NCBI GenBank assembly: GCA_016081115.2
Contig: CM071928.1
Span: 82,532,477-82,596,476, forward strand
Direction: 5' to 3'
DNA length: 64,000 bases
From: Rehmannia glutinosa
Lineage: Eukaryota; Streptophyta; Magnoliopsida; Lamiales; Orobanchaceae
Part shown: positions 46,565 to 57,661 of the stretch, piece by piece
Position numbering within the stretch: the stretch's first letter is position 1
Layout: each line of letters starts with the position of its first letter
The notes under the pieces: generated by a model
Database searches by the model: none
What the model was told of the DNA's origin: nothing
Seen by the model: the letters and a program-made list of their open reading frames with translations, nothing else
Made by a program: the position numbers and the translations under genes

Positions 46565-48909
46565 TTGGATACCATATAGGGGCTGACCTTAAGGAGTTTG
46601 AGTCAAGAAGTTGATACCAAGAAGAAGACTCTATTTTAGATCAACCCGAAAAACTACTACGAGGTGGGTGAAAAATGTTTCTACAAAAATGCATCATTCT
46701 TTCTACTAGTGCACAAAAATGCATGTTCATGTGATAATATGATATTTTATGAATTTTATCAAGTATTTATGAGATTTATGTTTTAATGAAATTTTGAGAA
46801 AATAAAAGGATGAGTATGATATTTTTCTTGCATAAAATGTTGATAAAATTGCTCATCATTTTGCTTTTATGATTTATGATGCTATGAATGTTCAAATATA
46901 TTTTAGAAATGTTCAAAATAAGTTTTTATATATTATCGGAATTCTGGACTTGTAACTTGTGCAAGAAAAATCGAAGCTTGGGTTATTTTTGCAATTATTG
47001 TAAAATATTGGGCCAAAAGTGTAAATATGAAAAACTGTGAAGGCCACCTCTGAAAATTTGAAATATCGGACCCAATAATCTGTAAATTTTATATATGAAG
47101 TGACTTGAAATATTGGGACCCCTTCCGGGCAAGAAAATACAATAAGGAACAAGTTTGATATCAAAATGTAAAATTGTAAAACTTAAAGGACTAAAATTGT
47201 AATTTGTTAAACTGGGGCAGTCAAGGTATCTCGAAAACTTGCAGATTTATTTAATATGATATTTTAGACCTTTAGTTCAAATTTCATAACCATCCGACTT
47301 GAAACGAGCCTTTAACGACAAAAAATTGCTTTTGGGCCAAAATTGTAAATTTTGAAAATAAGGTACCTAACTTTCGAAATTTTAAAAATTGTTTTAACCA
47401 CAACTTATTACTGTCCAAAGAAGGTTTTTAAAATTATAATCACTTCAAAATCCTTCCCGGTTTAAGAGTTACCAAATTTTAAAATATCAAGTCAAAAATC
47501 GAAATTTTTGGAAACTAGAGGATGAATCTGCAAATTTTATAAAATCTGTCTTGAGCCTCTGGAAAATTTAAACCTATGGGAATTTATAAATTTTTGGAAC
47601 TGACCTTACCCTTTTTCGAGTCCGGAATTGAAACTTATCGAATTTTAGAACCCGGTAAGGGAATATTTTTTTTCTTAATAAAAATGATTTTTATTTTGAA
47701 ATTTGCTAAGGACCTTGAAATTGATATTTTCTTACTTGGCCACTTTATAACAATTTTAAGATATATTTTTTGTACTTATATAATAAAAATATCGAGCTTG
47801 AACATAATGCTCTGAACCAAATATTAAAACCAGCTAGATTATCCGCCCGATAAGTGATAACTAGACCGCGAGTTTTGTTTTGAAATAAATACCGGATATT
47901 GTGTGATCAAGATCACTCCGGACTTGATAATTGATTTTATCAAATTTTTGAACGATCAAGATAGTACTTGGAAGAGAAATTTTGAAGAGAAAATTTAAGT
48001 GCACGTAAAGTGGAATTAAATGAAGTGAAGTGAAACTTGAAGTGAAATGTGAAGTGAAATGAACGTGAAGTGAAATGATAAGTAGAAGTGAAAATGATAA
48101 TGAAAGTGAAAAGTAAAGTGAAAACTTAAAGTGGGATAACGGCTACGGCCCTATCCAAGTGAAGTGGGATATTGGCTATGGCCTTATCCAAATTAAGTGG
48201 GATATCGACTACGACCCTATCCAAGTGAAGTGGGATATTGACTATGGCCTTATCTAAATTAAGTGGATACCAGCTACGACCCTATCCAAGTGAAGTGGGA
48301 TAACGGCTACGGCCCTATCCAAGTGAAGTGGGATATTGCCTACGGCCTTATCCAATTGAAAGTGGAAGTAAAATTTAATAAGACAATAACAATGCTTGAC
48401 TAAATCTGACCAATCTAACATAATGGTTAATGGAAATCTTTCTATAAATAACGAAACAAAGTCATATGTACTCTCATGCATTGATTTCCATGAAACTAAT
48501 TTCCGTGCATAAAATGAGCCACATTCGCACACCAACACCCACCCACTGAGGATTTTTGTTCTCACCCCACCTCTTTTATCAACCAGAAGATGAAGGATTG
48601 TATCAGGACGCTGGTGATGATGGATCCCAAAACGTAGCCTAGTTCTGTATTGTATTATGGATTTTATTAAGACAATGGACTTTATTTGTGATGATTTAGA
48701 CCTTGGACGTATTTGTTGTAATAGCAGGGCGTAGGACCCTGAGAAACAATTATTGTATTGTATTTTTTTATTTTTCTGAATTTCGCTGCAACCATACTCT
48801 GACTTAGTTATTCCCGTATTTATGCGTTATATTGATGTATGTTGGAGGATAGTTAAAACCGGTATAAGTTTGGTAAGTAGTGTCACTGCTTCCATTTTGG
48901 GGCGTGACA
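46565..48909 (+). repeat. 3' LTR of the gypsy element, second piece
   Basis: Continues the LTR after the copia insertion (TSD TTGGA 46565-46569) and matches 8206-9808, ending GTGACA. It contains about 700 bases (roughly 47557-48290) that the 5' LTR lacks, including a minisatellite. Either the 5' LTR lost this segment or the two LTRs came from different variants. Confidence 0.85.
47998..48360. repeat. Minisatellite in gypsy 3' LTR
   Basis: Two arrays back to back. 47998-48130 is built of variants of aagtgaa and aaatgaa. 48130-48360 is built of a roughly 30-35-base unit, gtgggatattggctacggcc then ttatccaagtgaa, repeated about seven times with variation. The 5' LTR keeps only two to three units at about 9196-9265. 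Confidence 0.85.
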
Positions 48910-49933
48910 AGGGGGCTTTTTGTGTGTTGGGGTGATAGGACAGAAGAAATGGCAGTTGGGTTAGATGGAGATTTTTGGTTGGATAATGATAGGTAAGTAA
49001 GTAAAATGGGAGTATTCTGAACCCGAGTTGATGAAGGAATGAGAACGTGTGAGGGTAAGGTGAGTGAATGTGGAGGGTTGTGGTTATGAGGGGTTGTGTC
49101 AGTAGCAGAGGGGCGGGAATATTTGTATCTGGTTGGTGGATAAGGTCGCAGAGAGGGATAAGAATGTGAGTTTGTGGGGCGACGAAGGATGGAAAATGGG
49201 TGAGATCCCAATTGGGCGCGGAGCCAATTCCCAAATTCCAAGTTATCAGTGTCACACGAGTGCTGCAAAATACGCGAGTCACAGTCTTTTAACACGTGGC
49301 TAATAATTCCAAAGAAAAAGCAAAAGTTTGGAAGTCGTTCATATTTCAAGAATATAACTCAGTTTTGTCCCGCGTAATCAGCATGAATTAAATGTAGGAG
49401 ATGGGTTGTGATATCAATATTAACTTTGATACGCATAAGTTTTCCCACCACCGAACCAGACGAATCAAAGTCAACTCCACGAAATGGCCAATGCTATTAC
49501 CCGTCATAACAATAATGTTTTTGTTCATAAGCCCAAGAGGTAATTGGTGGAGTTGGATCCAAAAATCACATCGTGAGAATACTATTTGTGAGGGGTGAAG
49601 ATCAAGAATCACATCAATAACGATCATGAGATATTTATCAAATAGCCATGAGGCTCTGATTTCAACTTTCTTCTTGTCCAAGATGTTATCGAGGGAGAAG
49701 AGAAACATGTTGTTATGGAGTTGTTTGCGCGAGAGACCACCCTTAGGATTCCATAGTCGTTTAAACAATGAGAAAACCTGATCGGATTGAATCGTTTGGG
49801 GAGCCAGAAGACGTCCCACAAGGATGATATCAAAATTCTTTGAATCCGTTGTTAGGGTTTCCGTAGAGATGCATTTATTTTTCGCCAACCCCAGCGAAAG
49901 ACGAGCGTACAATTTTTCCAAGTCTTCAGCCAT
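48910..49933 (-). pseudogene. LINE ORF1, N-terminal piece (DUF4283-like plus CCHC-type knuckle)
   Basis: The start at 49933 (MAEDLEKLYARLSLG) begins a DUF4283-like RNA-binding region ending near 49388 (WNPKGGL, DFWIQLHQLPLGLM). A frame break follows. Then comes KYERLPNFCFFFGIISHVLKDC at about 49349-49290, a degenerate zf-CCHC_4 knuckle whose second cysteine is phenylalanine. A Pro/Ser/Thr-rich tail then runs into the gypsy insertion at 48909. In plant LINEs this protein packages the RNA. The region 50110-49934 is the presumed leader. Confidence 0.8.
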
Positions 49934-50099
49934 TACCAGATCAATAGATAGAGAACATACCAAATGTAGAATCAGGCTAGACAGATCACATGTGGTTGGC
50001 GCTCGATCAGTCGATCCCCGACGATGAGATTTGCAAAATAAGAGAAAAGAAGGGATGAGAAAAGATGAATAGAATTAACGAAAAAAAGAGAAGGACGGA

Positions 50100-50370
50100 T
50101 GATGGCATAAGAGAATAATCAAAGAAACACTTCAATCATTAGAAGCGGTAGAAATCGTCTAATAACGATTGATATAGGGGGTCTTGGAGATGATCCCAAT
50201 GAGACTCACTAACACTCATATTCTCCGCATAGGATGCTAGGCACACAACAATATTACAATTGTGTCTAAACCAAAAAATGTCACTAAGAGATAAAGACGA
50301 CTCCATGCAAATAACCTCTTGAGAATAGGCAGCAAACCGATATCACCATTTGCAACCAATATGTTATTAC
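50100..50370 (-). mobile_element. 3' fragment of a second LINE
   Basis: On the minus strand the end reads ...SLLDDFYRF then a stop, matching the end of the first LINE (SLLDDFQHPNH then stop at 2833). Upstream, 50370-50170 is a degenerate RNase H C-terminus (VANGDIGLLP, VILLCA). Plus-strand gaaatcgtctaataacgattg at 50151 aligns with gaaatcgtccaacaacgatcg at 2851. It is heavily 5'-truncated and adjoins the 5' leader of the first LINE. Confidence 0.55.
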
Positions 50371-52547
50371 TTTGTGACATCCCTAAGTATGGATGATAAT
50401 TGGACCCCCCGCCATGATTCGCCCTAGCCGATTTGACCCGCCCAACCTCGCTCGTGAACGAGGCGGGGAGGGAGGCCAACTTGGGCCCCAACTCCCCTTT
50501 TTTCAGAAAAAAAAATACACTAGAAAAAAGATTATTATTTTCAATTGTAATTTATCCCATTTTCTTTAAATTTTGTATTTGGCTCACCCCAATTTCGTGT
50601 ATTGGCCAACCCCAATTTTTTTTTCTTGTTACGCCTTGCCGTGAATCGGGATGGGGCGGCAGTGGCGAGTTTGTGTGTCATCTCTAACCTGTGAGTACCT
50701 GCCCCACCCCGTGCTAGCAATTTTATGTTTTTCAATATATTTAATTAATATTCTACGTATATAGAATATAAAATAATGTAATTGTGTACTTAATATTATC
50801 TCTAGCATATATGCATTCATAATGATAGTTTTTATAAATAATATGCATTAATAATACAAAATATAAGATAAAAACTTTATTAATAATATAAAATAAGAGA
50901 TAAAAAATCTTATAAAAATAAAAAAAATCTAAATGACTCGTCTTGCCTCGTGGGGTGGACATGGCAGGTATTTGTCTTCAAGTACTCGCCCTGCCCCGCT
51001 CCATTATTATTTCTGTCTCCAAAGATATATATTACCATAGGAAAATGTCTGGGCCAATTTTACTTTTTCACCCAATGCTAAAAATTCAGTGCCTCCGAAT
51101 CATAAATTTCACTAATTTTCTTGGTGACACCATAAAGAAAGACTCATGATTCATCAAATAGAGCAACTCAAATGCTTGCACGTGTACCATTAGATGCCAA
51201 AGCTCCATCGAAGCAAAATTCTTGGTCCAACTGAGGCATGAGTTGGGGACTAGATAAACAAGGCGAGGGGATATTTGGTTTAGACCGAACTTGATGAAAA
51301 TCTTGGAGAATGAAATTTGCTGAGATGAGAATCGAGAAAAGGGTCATAGACTGTTTTCTCAAATTTTCGTTTGTTCCTATAGAACCAAAGTAGGGGTTTA
51401 TTCAATGATGCACCTAGAGGAGTATTCTAGGTGCGTAATAACCATAGATTCATTATAGATATGTAAAATTCACATAAAATTATATAGTTCGACATGTATT
51501 GTGTGCAGATTAACAATAGATATTACACCTAGTCTATTCCTAAGAAGTAGCATCTACAAGAGCCCAAAGTAGGTTTCAAGTGACGATAAAAAGGCAACAC
51601 GCCTCAGATGGGAAATTAAGGATCACTTTATGGAACCATGCTGAAACTTTTGACATCAATTATAGAAATTGTGTCATAAATTTAAACATTATTCTAATTA
51701 TAATTGATTTTTTATTATTATAATATTATTATATGGAAATAAAATATAATGAAAATAACTAAATGCTATATAATTTTTAGTGTAGAGCTGTTTCATCTTA
51801 TTATAATAGTCGTTATTGTTTTTAAAATTAAATTTTGATCATATGTTATTAATTCTAGTTATATTGGAATATCAATAACTTCTCATGCATGGACACAAGT
51901 TAAAAGAGATTCTTTTATTATATGTTTTTTTTATAAGAAAAAGAACACCAAATTTTAATCCCTGCAGGCTACAACCCTTCATAACCGTTGTAATGTTGGA
52001 GAATAATAGTAAAATTAGTTAAAGGAGCATAAAACAACTCAACTATGTACATAAGCATATGATATCAATTAGAGAATCCGTCAGCCAAATTGTTGCCAAA
52101 AAGAAGATAAAGAAAACCCCACAAACTTCTGTATTGAAGAACAAAATTCAATGAAGGCAATAAAGACATGAACAGAACTCGTTTTTGCAAGGTTATGTTC
52201 TTGCAAGCATATTGAGATAATATATATATATATATATAATATATATATATACAGCACTGTTTCAAGAAATTTCAATCTCGTTATGAAGTTGTTAAGTCGT
52301 GGTTATGGTTCAAATTATATAGTGAAACTGACATACCACTTATATGCCCCTCCCTATTCTTAATATCTCTCTCCCCTCTTAAATGGCAATTATAAAAAGA
52401 TTCTCTGTGTAGCACATTTTCATCTATATAAGAAAAAGAAAATCCAGTAATTTACTTCTTTCTTTTCGAGTGCTATTTTGTAGGCTACCTAAATACTTTA
52501 CATTTTTTTTTTAAAAAATAAATACTTTACATTGAACGACATTTACA
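50371..52547. other. Intergenic stretch without a supported gene
   Basis: 50400-50720 has two GC-rich patches (gggcggggagggaggcc-like and ccccaccccg-like) in AT-rich DNA, of unknown origin. 50720-52540 is strongly AT-rich. Short ORFs here have no recognisable motif. Confidence 0.6.
52216..52252. repeat. (TA)n microsatellite
   Basis: Imperfect run of alternating T and A. Confidence 0.9.
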
Positions 52548-52993
52548 GAGGTAATTTTAGTTTGCCCCCCAAACTATGCGAGTTTTTCTACTTTGCCTAC
52601 TTAACTTTGAATTGTTCTACTTTACCATCTGACTTCGCAAATTATTGCACTTAGCCTATAATTTCCAATTTTACCCCTTAACCTTTATGATTATTTTATT
52701 TTTTGATATCTGGAAATTGTATCATAGACTAGGTTTGTAGATGAAATTTACTATTATTTAATACTATTTATATATTGACTAAAGATGATGAGATTTTGAG
52801 AGAAAATTGATCTAAATAATTATTCGAGATGTAATAGCTACAGACAATTTACTAACAATGAGGGGTAAATTGGGAAATTATAGGCTAAGTACAACAACTT
52901 TCAAAGTTCAGAGGGGTAAAATAGAACAATTCAAAGTTAAGTGGGCAATATATAAAAACATGTATAGTTTGGGGGGCAAATTAAAATTACCTC
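52548..52993. mobile_element. Mutator-type MITE with long inverted repeats
   Basis: 446 bases. The left end starts gaggtaattttagtttgccc and the right end is its inverse, ending gggcaaattaaaattacctc. Inverted repeats extend about 130 bases each way (left to about 52680, right from about 52860), including the ccccccaaactat / atagtttggggg and gcctataatttcc / ggaaattataggc pairs. A perfect 9-bp direct repeat ACATTTACA flanks it (52539-52547, 52994-53002). A 9-bp TSD with long terminal inverted repeats is the Mutator signature. There is no transposase, so it is non-autonomous. The arms could form a long hairpin RNA. Confidence 0.9.
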
Positions 52994-53002
52994 ACATTTA
53001 CA

Positions 53003-53689
53003 TTACGTGAAAGCTAATAATAAGTTAAATCAGAAGGTAAAATATATACACATACAGAGACATATATATAACACTTAAAGGAAATGCACAATGCATTATT
53101 GTGTCAAAAAATTATATCAAATGGCATTAGGAAAATGAAAGCACCAATAGACATAATAAACATACATCAACATCATCGTCGCATTTTTATCATAGATTTC
53201 ACAACTTTTTGAAAACAAAATTTCACTACTATTTACTTACAAAATGAAAATGGATAGAATAAAAAGGTAATCCAATCGCAGCCTAAAACTCACGATCTCA
53301 CTAATCTCAATTTCTGACAAAAACAAACAAAAGATCATCAAACTTGCTGAGGTGAGCCCAACTGTAACCTCCAATAACTAAATTAGAACTCAAGAAATGA
53401 GTTTGAACAAGCCAAATACACAACTATACTTAATGTGTACCTTAAGATTGCATTTGGATGGGAGAATTTCGATTTGGGGAAGTATTTCAAATGACTAAAA
53501 AGAAAAAAAGATTTGAAATTCTCTAAAATGACTCCAAAAATAGCTTACAAGGATTTGAAATTCATTGCAAAATGAGTTTAATCCAAATAACACCGATGGA
53601 TTTTTTTATTAATAATTTGAAATCTTCAACTTCAAATATGTCAATCCAAATGAAGCCTAAAGGCTGCTATCCTGAATAAATCAAACCCC
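53003..53689. other. Intergenic stretch without a supported gene
   Basis: AT-rich. A weak candidate MITE around 53451-53657 shares only the core catttggat at both ends and is not claimed. Confidence 0.5.
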
Positions 53690-54030
53690 TATACCAAAGT
53701 ACATTTCAAGCTTTGCAGTAGAGCAAAATGGAGGAATTTTCAATTTATAACTTTTGCCTAATGGGAAATCATAGGGCAGAATTGAGGGGACATTTTCACA
53801 AATGAGGTTTTGATAGAGCCCTCCATGGATAGAACAATGAAATTTAAAAAGGGAACCACCTATACTAAAATACATTTCAAGCTTTGCAGTAGAGCAAAAT
53901 GGAGGAATTTACAATTTCTTAACTTCTGCCTAATGGGGAATCATAGCAGAATTGAGGGGACATTTTCACAAATGAGGTTGATAGTTCCCTCCATGGATAG
54001 AAAAATGTGAAATTAAAAAAGGGTACCACC
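53690..54030. repeat. Tandem duplication of a ~171-bp unit
   Basis: Unit 1 is 53690-53860 and unit 2 is 53861-54030, both starting tatac(c/t)aaa and ending gg(g)(a/t)accacc. They share tttcaagctttgcagtagag and ttgaggggacattttcacaa with scattered differences. No coding signal. Confidence 0.92.
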
Positions 54031-54125
54031 GCAAAGTCTTTGCAACTCGAAGAAACAAGAGGGTAGGAGAATAAAATCATTGATCCCCTTTAACTCGACT
54101 TAAATATAATTCAAATTATTATCCA

Positions 54126-54459
54126 TATAGGGAGTGTCTGCAAACACACAAAAACCGTGATTCTCAATTTTTAGCTGAAAAAAATTACTTTTTAGTGCTT
54201 GCAAATGCCAGTTTATGATACTGCTTCATTTAATGAGAATCTAAACCTAGGAAAATGAGTGCTTTAGATTCCTGATTTTGCTTCAAGTTTGACTTTTATA
54301 CAAACACTTTTATTGTTTATCCACCAATTACTCTCTTATCTTAATCAATGTCCAACTTCTATTTGCAAACACTACCGAATTCTGATTCTCAACTACTTGC
54401 CGCTTTTGCGGTAACAAATCACTTCTTACAAACCATAAGTGTTTGCAAACACCCCCATA
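54126..54459. mobile_element. Possible hAT-like MITE
   Basis: The left end tatagggagtgtctgcaaac and the inverse of the right end (tatgggggtgtttgcaaac) resemble hAT termini (TAGGGGTGTTTG type). Internal tttgcaaacac copies (near 54361) would be subterminal repeats. No clear 8-bp TSD, and gtgtttgcaaacac is itself a palindrome, which weakens the inverted-repeat evidence. Confidence 0.35.
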
Positions 54460-54796
54460 GTGTGCAAAATTAGTGCTTACTCGACAACCACGTGTAAAAT
54501 TCATTTTGTGCCATGCAAAGCTAAATAGCAGCAGATTATTCAAACACAATTACACCTTAACAAGAGCCTAAGTTCTATTTAGAAAATTCGAATACCAACT
54601 GTTCAAGAGCAAGAAGAAGTTCAAGACAACCTACTAACAACGTCAGTAAATGCAAAAATCCATACCAAATTCGACAATGCCAAAGTAACTACGTATGGTT
54701 TAACGATATATGCTAAATGTATAATAATGTTTCTGGTATTGATAAGTTTAAACCTTCAATCCTCAAAAGCTACTGCTGGGGTTTGTCCTTGATTAC

Positions 54797-56626
54797 TTAT
54801 TCCAAGGCTCTGTTGAAATCAAAGTCATTCCGTAGCTCTGGTTCGAGCCCGGCAAGCCTTTGTTGACGCCTGGCAGTCACTTGTAGCTGCATATTTATCG
54901 AAAGAAATATTAGCATGAATTGTCAACAAATTAGATAAAAGAAAAACATGTTCAATCAATCAGATCACGTGGCACATTTTGGATCTTGGACTCAATGCAA
55001 AAAAAAACAAAAGGGAATATTTTTTTCTTTTGCTTTTTTTGTTTCAAAGAAAATAAAAAACAACTATTTGTACTGATATATTTTAGAGGGAATTTTTTAA
55101 ATTGTAGTGGTATATTTATCCCAGGTTTTTACTTTACTACATACATCTAAACTAGGAATTTTTGGAAATTGACACTTAATAGTTAAAAAACTTAATATGA
55201 TGAAAATACTTTTCACTGTTTCACCTAAAGATTCTCTCCTCAAATGAAATCTTACATCTAAATAGAGTACTAGTATAAAAACTCTACAACAATTACAAGA
55301 ACTTCTAATCACGGGAATTGCGATATTACCAACCAGTAAGCATTACACTAAGTCATTAATCGCCATGTGCAAGATTTGTACAGAAATTCTAGCGTAGCTT
55401 TTGCACTAAAATAGTGCAATTTCTGCACCAAACTTAAAAATCATCTCCAACCATTCTATTTGAAATGTTGCACTTAACTATCTTGTATTTAATTTTTATT
55501 AAAACTAATATAAAAAATTAATTTTGGTAATATTCATAATTTATATAATAATAAATTTATAAATAATTAAATTTTATTAAAATATTCAAAAAATTAAATA
55601 TACAATTAGGATAATAAATAACATTTTATTGCAAAATTTAACATACCGAAACTTATTTTATTAATTATAATCAAAATCACTAGAAAAAACAAAAAAAAAA
55701 AAGGAATGGCGCATGAAAAACACTACAGCCAACACCGAAATAGCTGGTTTTAGCGCATGCGTTGGAAGGAGTTTTTGCGCCATTTTGGAGTTTAGCGCAT
55801 TGAATGGCGCGCTGTTGGAGTTAGCCTAAGTATCCAATAAAAAGAGAGAGAATGTTATGCTACGGAACTTACTTTGACCAGAAATTTCCGTCAATGCTCT
55901 CGCGCACTGGACCTCAGTTTTGTCCTCAATAGATAGATCAAGCAGAGCAGTCGCGCATTCAACGTCGAGATGGCTCTCAACTTCTTTTTCTTTCTTCGGT
56001 TTTATGCGTCTCTAATAAAATGCAACTATTCAAACAATATCATAACTATAAGATCATTTATGGAAACCTGCAGGAAAAGGCTAATATCTCTAGAGCTTAT
56101 CTAAATCCTATAATGAAGAACATGGTAATCAAAATAAGCACATGCACTAGCCAACAAATTCAAGAACAAAAACATACTTTGCTTTAGGAATTCGACCCTG
56201 CACGCCTTCCTTTATTTCTCGAAGCATGCTTTGCGTTGCTAGATGAACCTTCTACCTCTGATTTGCGTCCCATCGCAAAAGGTCCTGAGGTTCGTGCTTC
56301 AAAATCCTGTCGAAGAAAGCCATGCAACTCCAATAGATTATGAACTTAATTTTTGGAACACAAATAAACCAGCCAACCTTGGCATTGATAACATAATTGA
56401 ACCAGTCAACCTGGGCATTGTTCAATAAGATTTTCCTTTTGTTCTTACATTTCTTGTACTTCATATTCCTAGGACATAATTCAGAAAACAAGGTAAAAAG
56501 AGGGAAAGATCTTCAAGTAATACTCATAGGAGCATAAATGGCTAGTCCCCTTTTTTTGGCATCGATTATGTTCCGCATCAAATCTGATTCACTGTAGAAC
56601 CTTTGCCCCAAAATATTTGTGTAGTA
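54797..56626 (-). pseudogene. MBD-like gene, copy B (exons 2 to last), probably damaged
   Basis: Exon 2 is 56626-56528, preceded by GCAG, with the same 33-codon frame as copy A (YYTNILGQRFYSESDLMRN start). The donor that is GTGAGT in copy A is ATGAGT here. Candidate exon 3 lies within 56306-56178 (HEPQDLLRWDANQR, in-frame TAG, then MLREIKEGVQGRIPKAK), ending at a GTATGT donor. Candidate exon 4 is 56009-55873 (RIKPKKEKEVESHLDVECAT, GTAAGT donor). The candidate last exon is 54879-54797, ending RRQQRLAGLEPE, FDFNRALE and TAA. The RRxxRLAGLxPE motif fits C-terminal parts of some plant MBD proteins. Exon 1 would lie beyond the window. Lost donor and TAG suggest a pseudogene, but alternative splicing cannot be excluded. 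Confidence 0.55.
55372..55830. other. Last intron of copy B, with a possible MITE
   Basis: The intron between 55873 and 54879 contains an AT-rich block bounded by ctccaac (near 55444) and gttggag (near 55815), with gcgcatgcgttggaagg-like GC-rich words near its right end. This resembles small inverted-repeat elements in plants, but the inverted repeat seen is short and no TSD was found. Confidence 0.25.
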
Positions 56627-57379
56627 CTGCATAAACAAGATAGATAAAAATAAATAAATCAGTTTAGTTTGGAGCATCAATCAAATTAATATTACAATTC
56701 CCAATCAAAAAATGTTTCGGTTTTGTCAATTCACAAAATAATTGTAGTAGTAGTATGTTTATCTTTGTATTCACAAATTAAACATTTTCTTGTGCAATTT
56801 TTGTGCATATTAAATATTAATGTCAAAATGAATTAAAGGTCATGCACAAGACAGAGACACTAGGCAAGCAAAGGAACGTTCCTACAAAAATACTAAGCAT
56901 AGAAAATTGTCTTCACATCAATAGATAGACTAAGTCTTCGTAAAAACGAAAGGTGTTAAAAATCAGAGATGCATGAGGTTTATAAGACAAAGTGAGTAAT
57001 TCAATCTCATGGGATGGATTTGAATTAACCATGAAGCAATAAACATGAAAAAGTGTAAATGCATTTTCATGGGATGTTATTCTTGCTTGAATGCAAGGTT
57101 TTTAATTGGTTCCTGATATATCTATGTATTTAAGTCTTGAGCAATCAAAAACATTCGTGAAAAAATCCCAGTAAAATCAAAGTAACAAGCTGGAAAATAA
57201 AATCAACAAAAATGAAAGTTAATATGAAAGTTAATATGATGAGGTAAATGGCATATCCATCAAGTATATGGGAATCCAGAAAAGGAAATCAGGCATGTCA
57301 TTATTGAATGGTAACACCGATACGTGCATATCTACAACGTAAAACAAATCCTACTAAAGAAGCCCGTCTCAACTAAAAC

Positions 57380-57649
57380 TGTAGAAATCTGCATCTATGA
57401 TCATGAACTACAGCTACGAAACTCAAAAGAGAAAACATATTGAAGAAACTCTGATTTTATTCATTAATGAGAACTAGATACAAGCTGCTATTTATAGAAG
57501 AGAATGAAAGAAGAATACTCAGTGAACAATACAACTGGAATCATCTAGAAGCAATGTAACAAACTAACTAACTGAAAAGGGAAAATAAACTCTAACTGCC
57601 GGAGCACTGTAGCAACCATGCACATCCATGCACGTGTATATTTCCAACA
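57380..57649 (-). repeat. 3' LTR of copia 57380-61003
   Basis: 270 bases, TGTAGAAATC...CCAACA on the plus strand. It differs from 60734-61003 at three positions (aacaatacaact/cagct, ggagcact/caat, gcacgtg/catg). Confidence 0.95.
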
Positions 57650-57650
57650 T

Positions 57651-57661
57651 CCCCCCCTCAA
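57651..57661 (-). other. Polypurine tract of copia 57380-61003
   Basis: Minus-strand cttgaggggggg-type run next to the 3' LTR, also overlapping the last codons of the RNase H ORF. Confidence 0.9.

Larger units (their letters stand above)
7008..48909 (+). mobile_element. Ty3/gypsy element, pol deleted, 3' LTR interrupted
   Basis: Starts TGTGAGGCCCC at 7008 and ends GTGACA at 48909, flanked by a perfect 5-bp TSD AGGGG (7003-7007, 48910-48914). It has a 5' LTR of about 2.8 kb, a tRNA-Met-like primer site, an extra upstream ORF, a gag, and then jumps directly into the 3' LTR at about 12071, so all of pol and the first ~420 bases of that LTR are gone. The 3' LTR is further split by a copia insertion at 12845/46565. 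The gag type and long LTRs are compatible with a Del/Tekay-type chromovirus, but no integrase remains to confirm the lineage. Confidence 0.88.
2812..50110 (-). mobile_element. L1-type LINE split in two by a 41.9-kb nested LTR-element block
   Basis: Minus-strand non-LTR retrotransposon. The 5' part (untranslated leader and most of ORF1) is at 50110-48910. The 3' part (end of ORF1, then ORF2) is at 7007-2812. The two parts meet at the gypsy target site AGGGG (7003-7007 and 48910-48914). The 3' end at about 2812-2820 is followed by an A-rich tail on the minus strand. A LINE TSD could not be identified. ORF2 order is endonuclease, reverse transcriptase, zinc-finger connection, RNase H, the usual plant L1 layout. 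The element is dead: many stops and frameshifts. Confidence 0.85.

Noticed and set aside
48000..48360. CRISPR-like array
   Set aside because: Contiguous degenerate tandem repeat without unique spacers, in a plant LTR.
50400..50720. Small ORFs in GC-rich patches
   Set aside because: Length under 90 codons, no recognisable motif, and composition alone explains the lack of stops.
53451..53657. Possible MITE (catttggat ... atccaaatg)
   Set aside because: Only a ~9-base inverted core, no consistent terminal repeat and no TSD.
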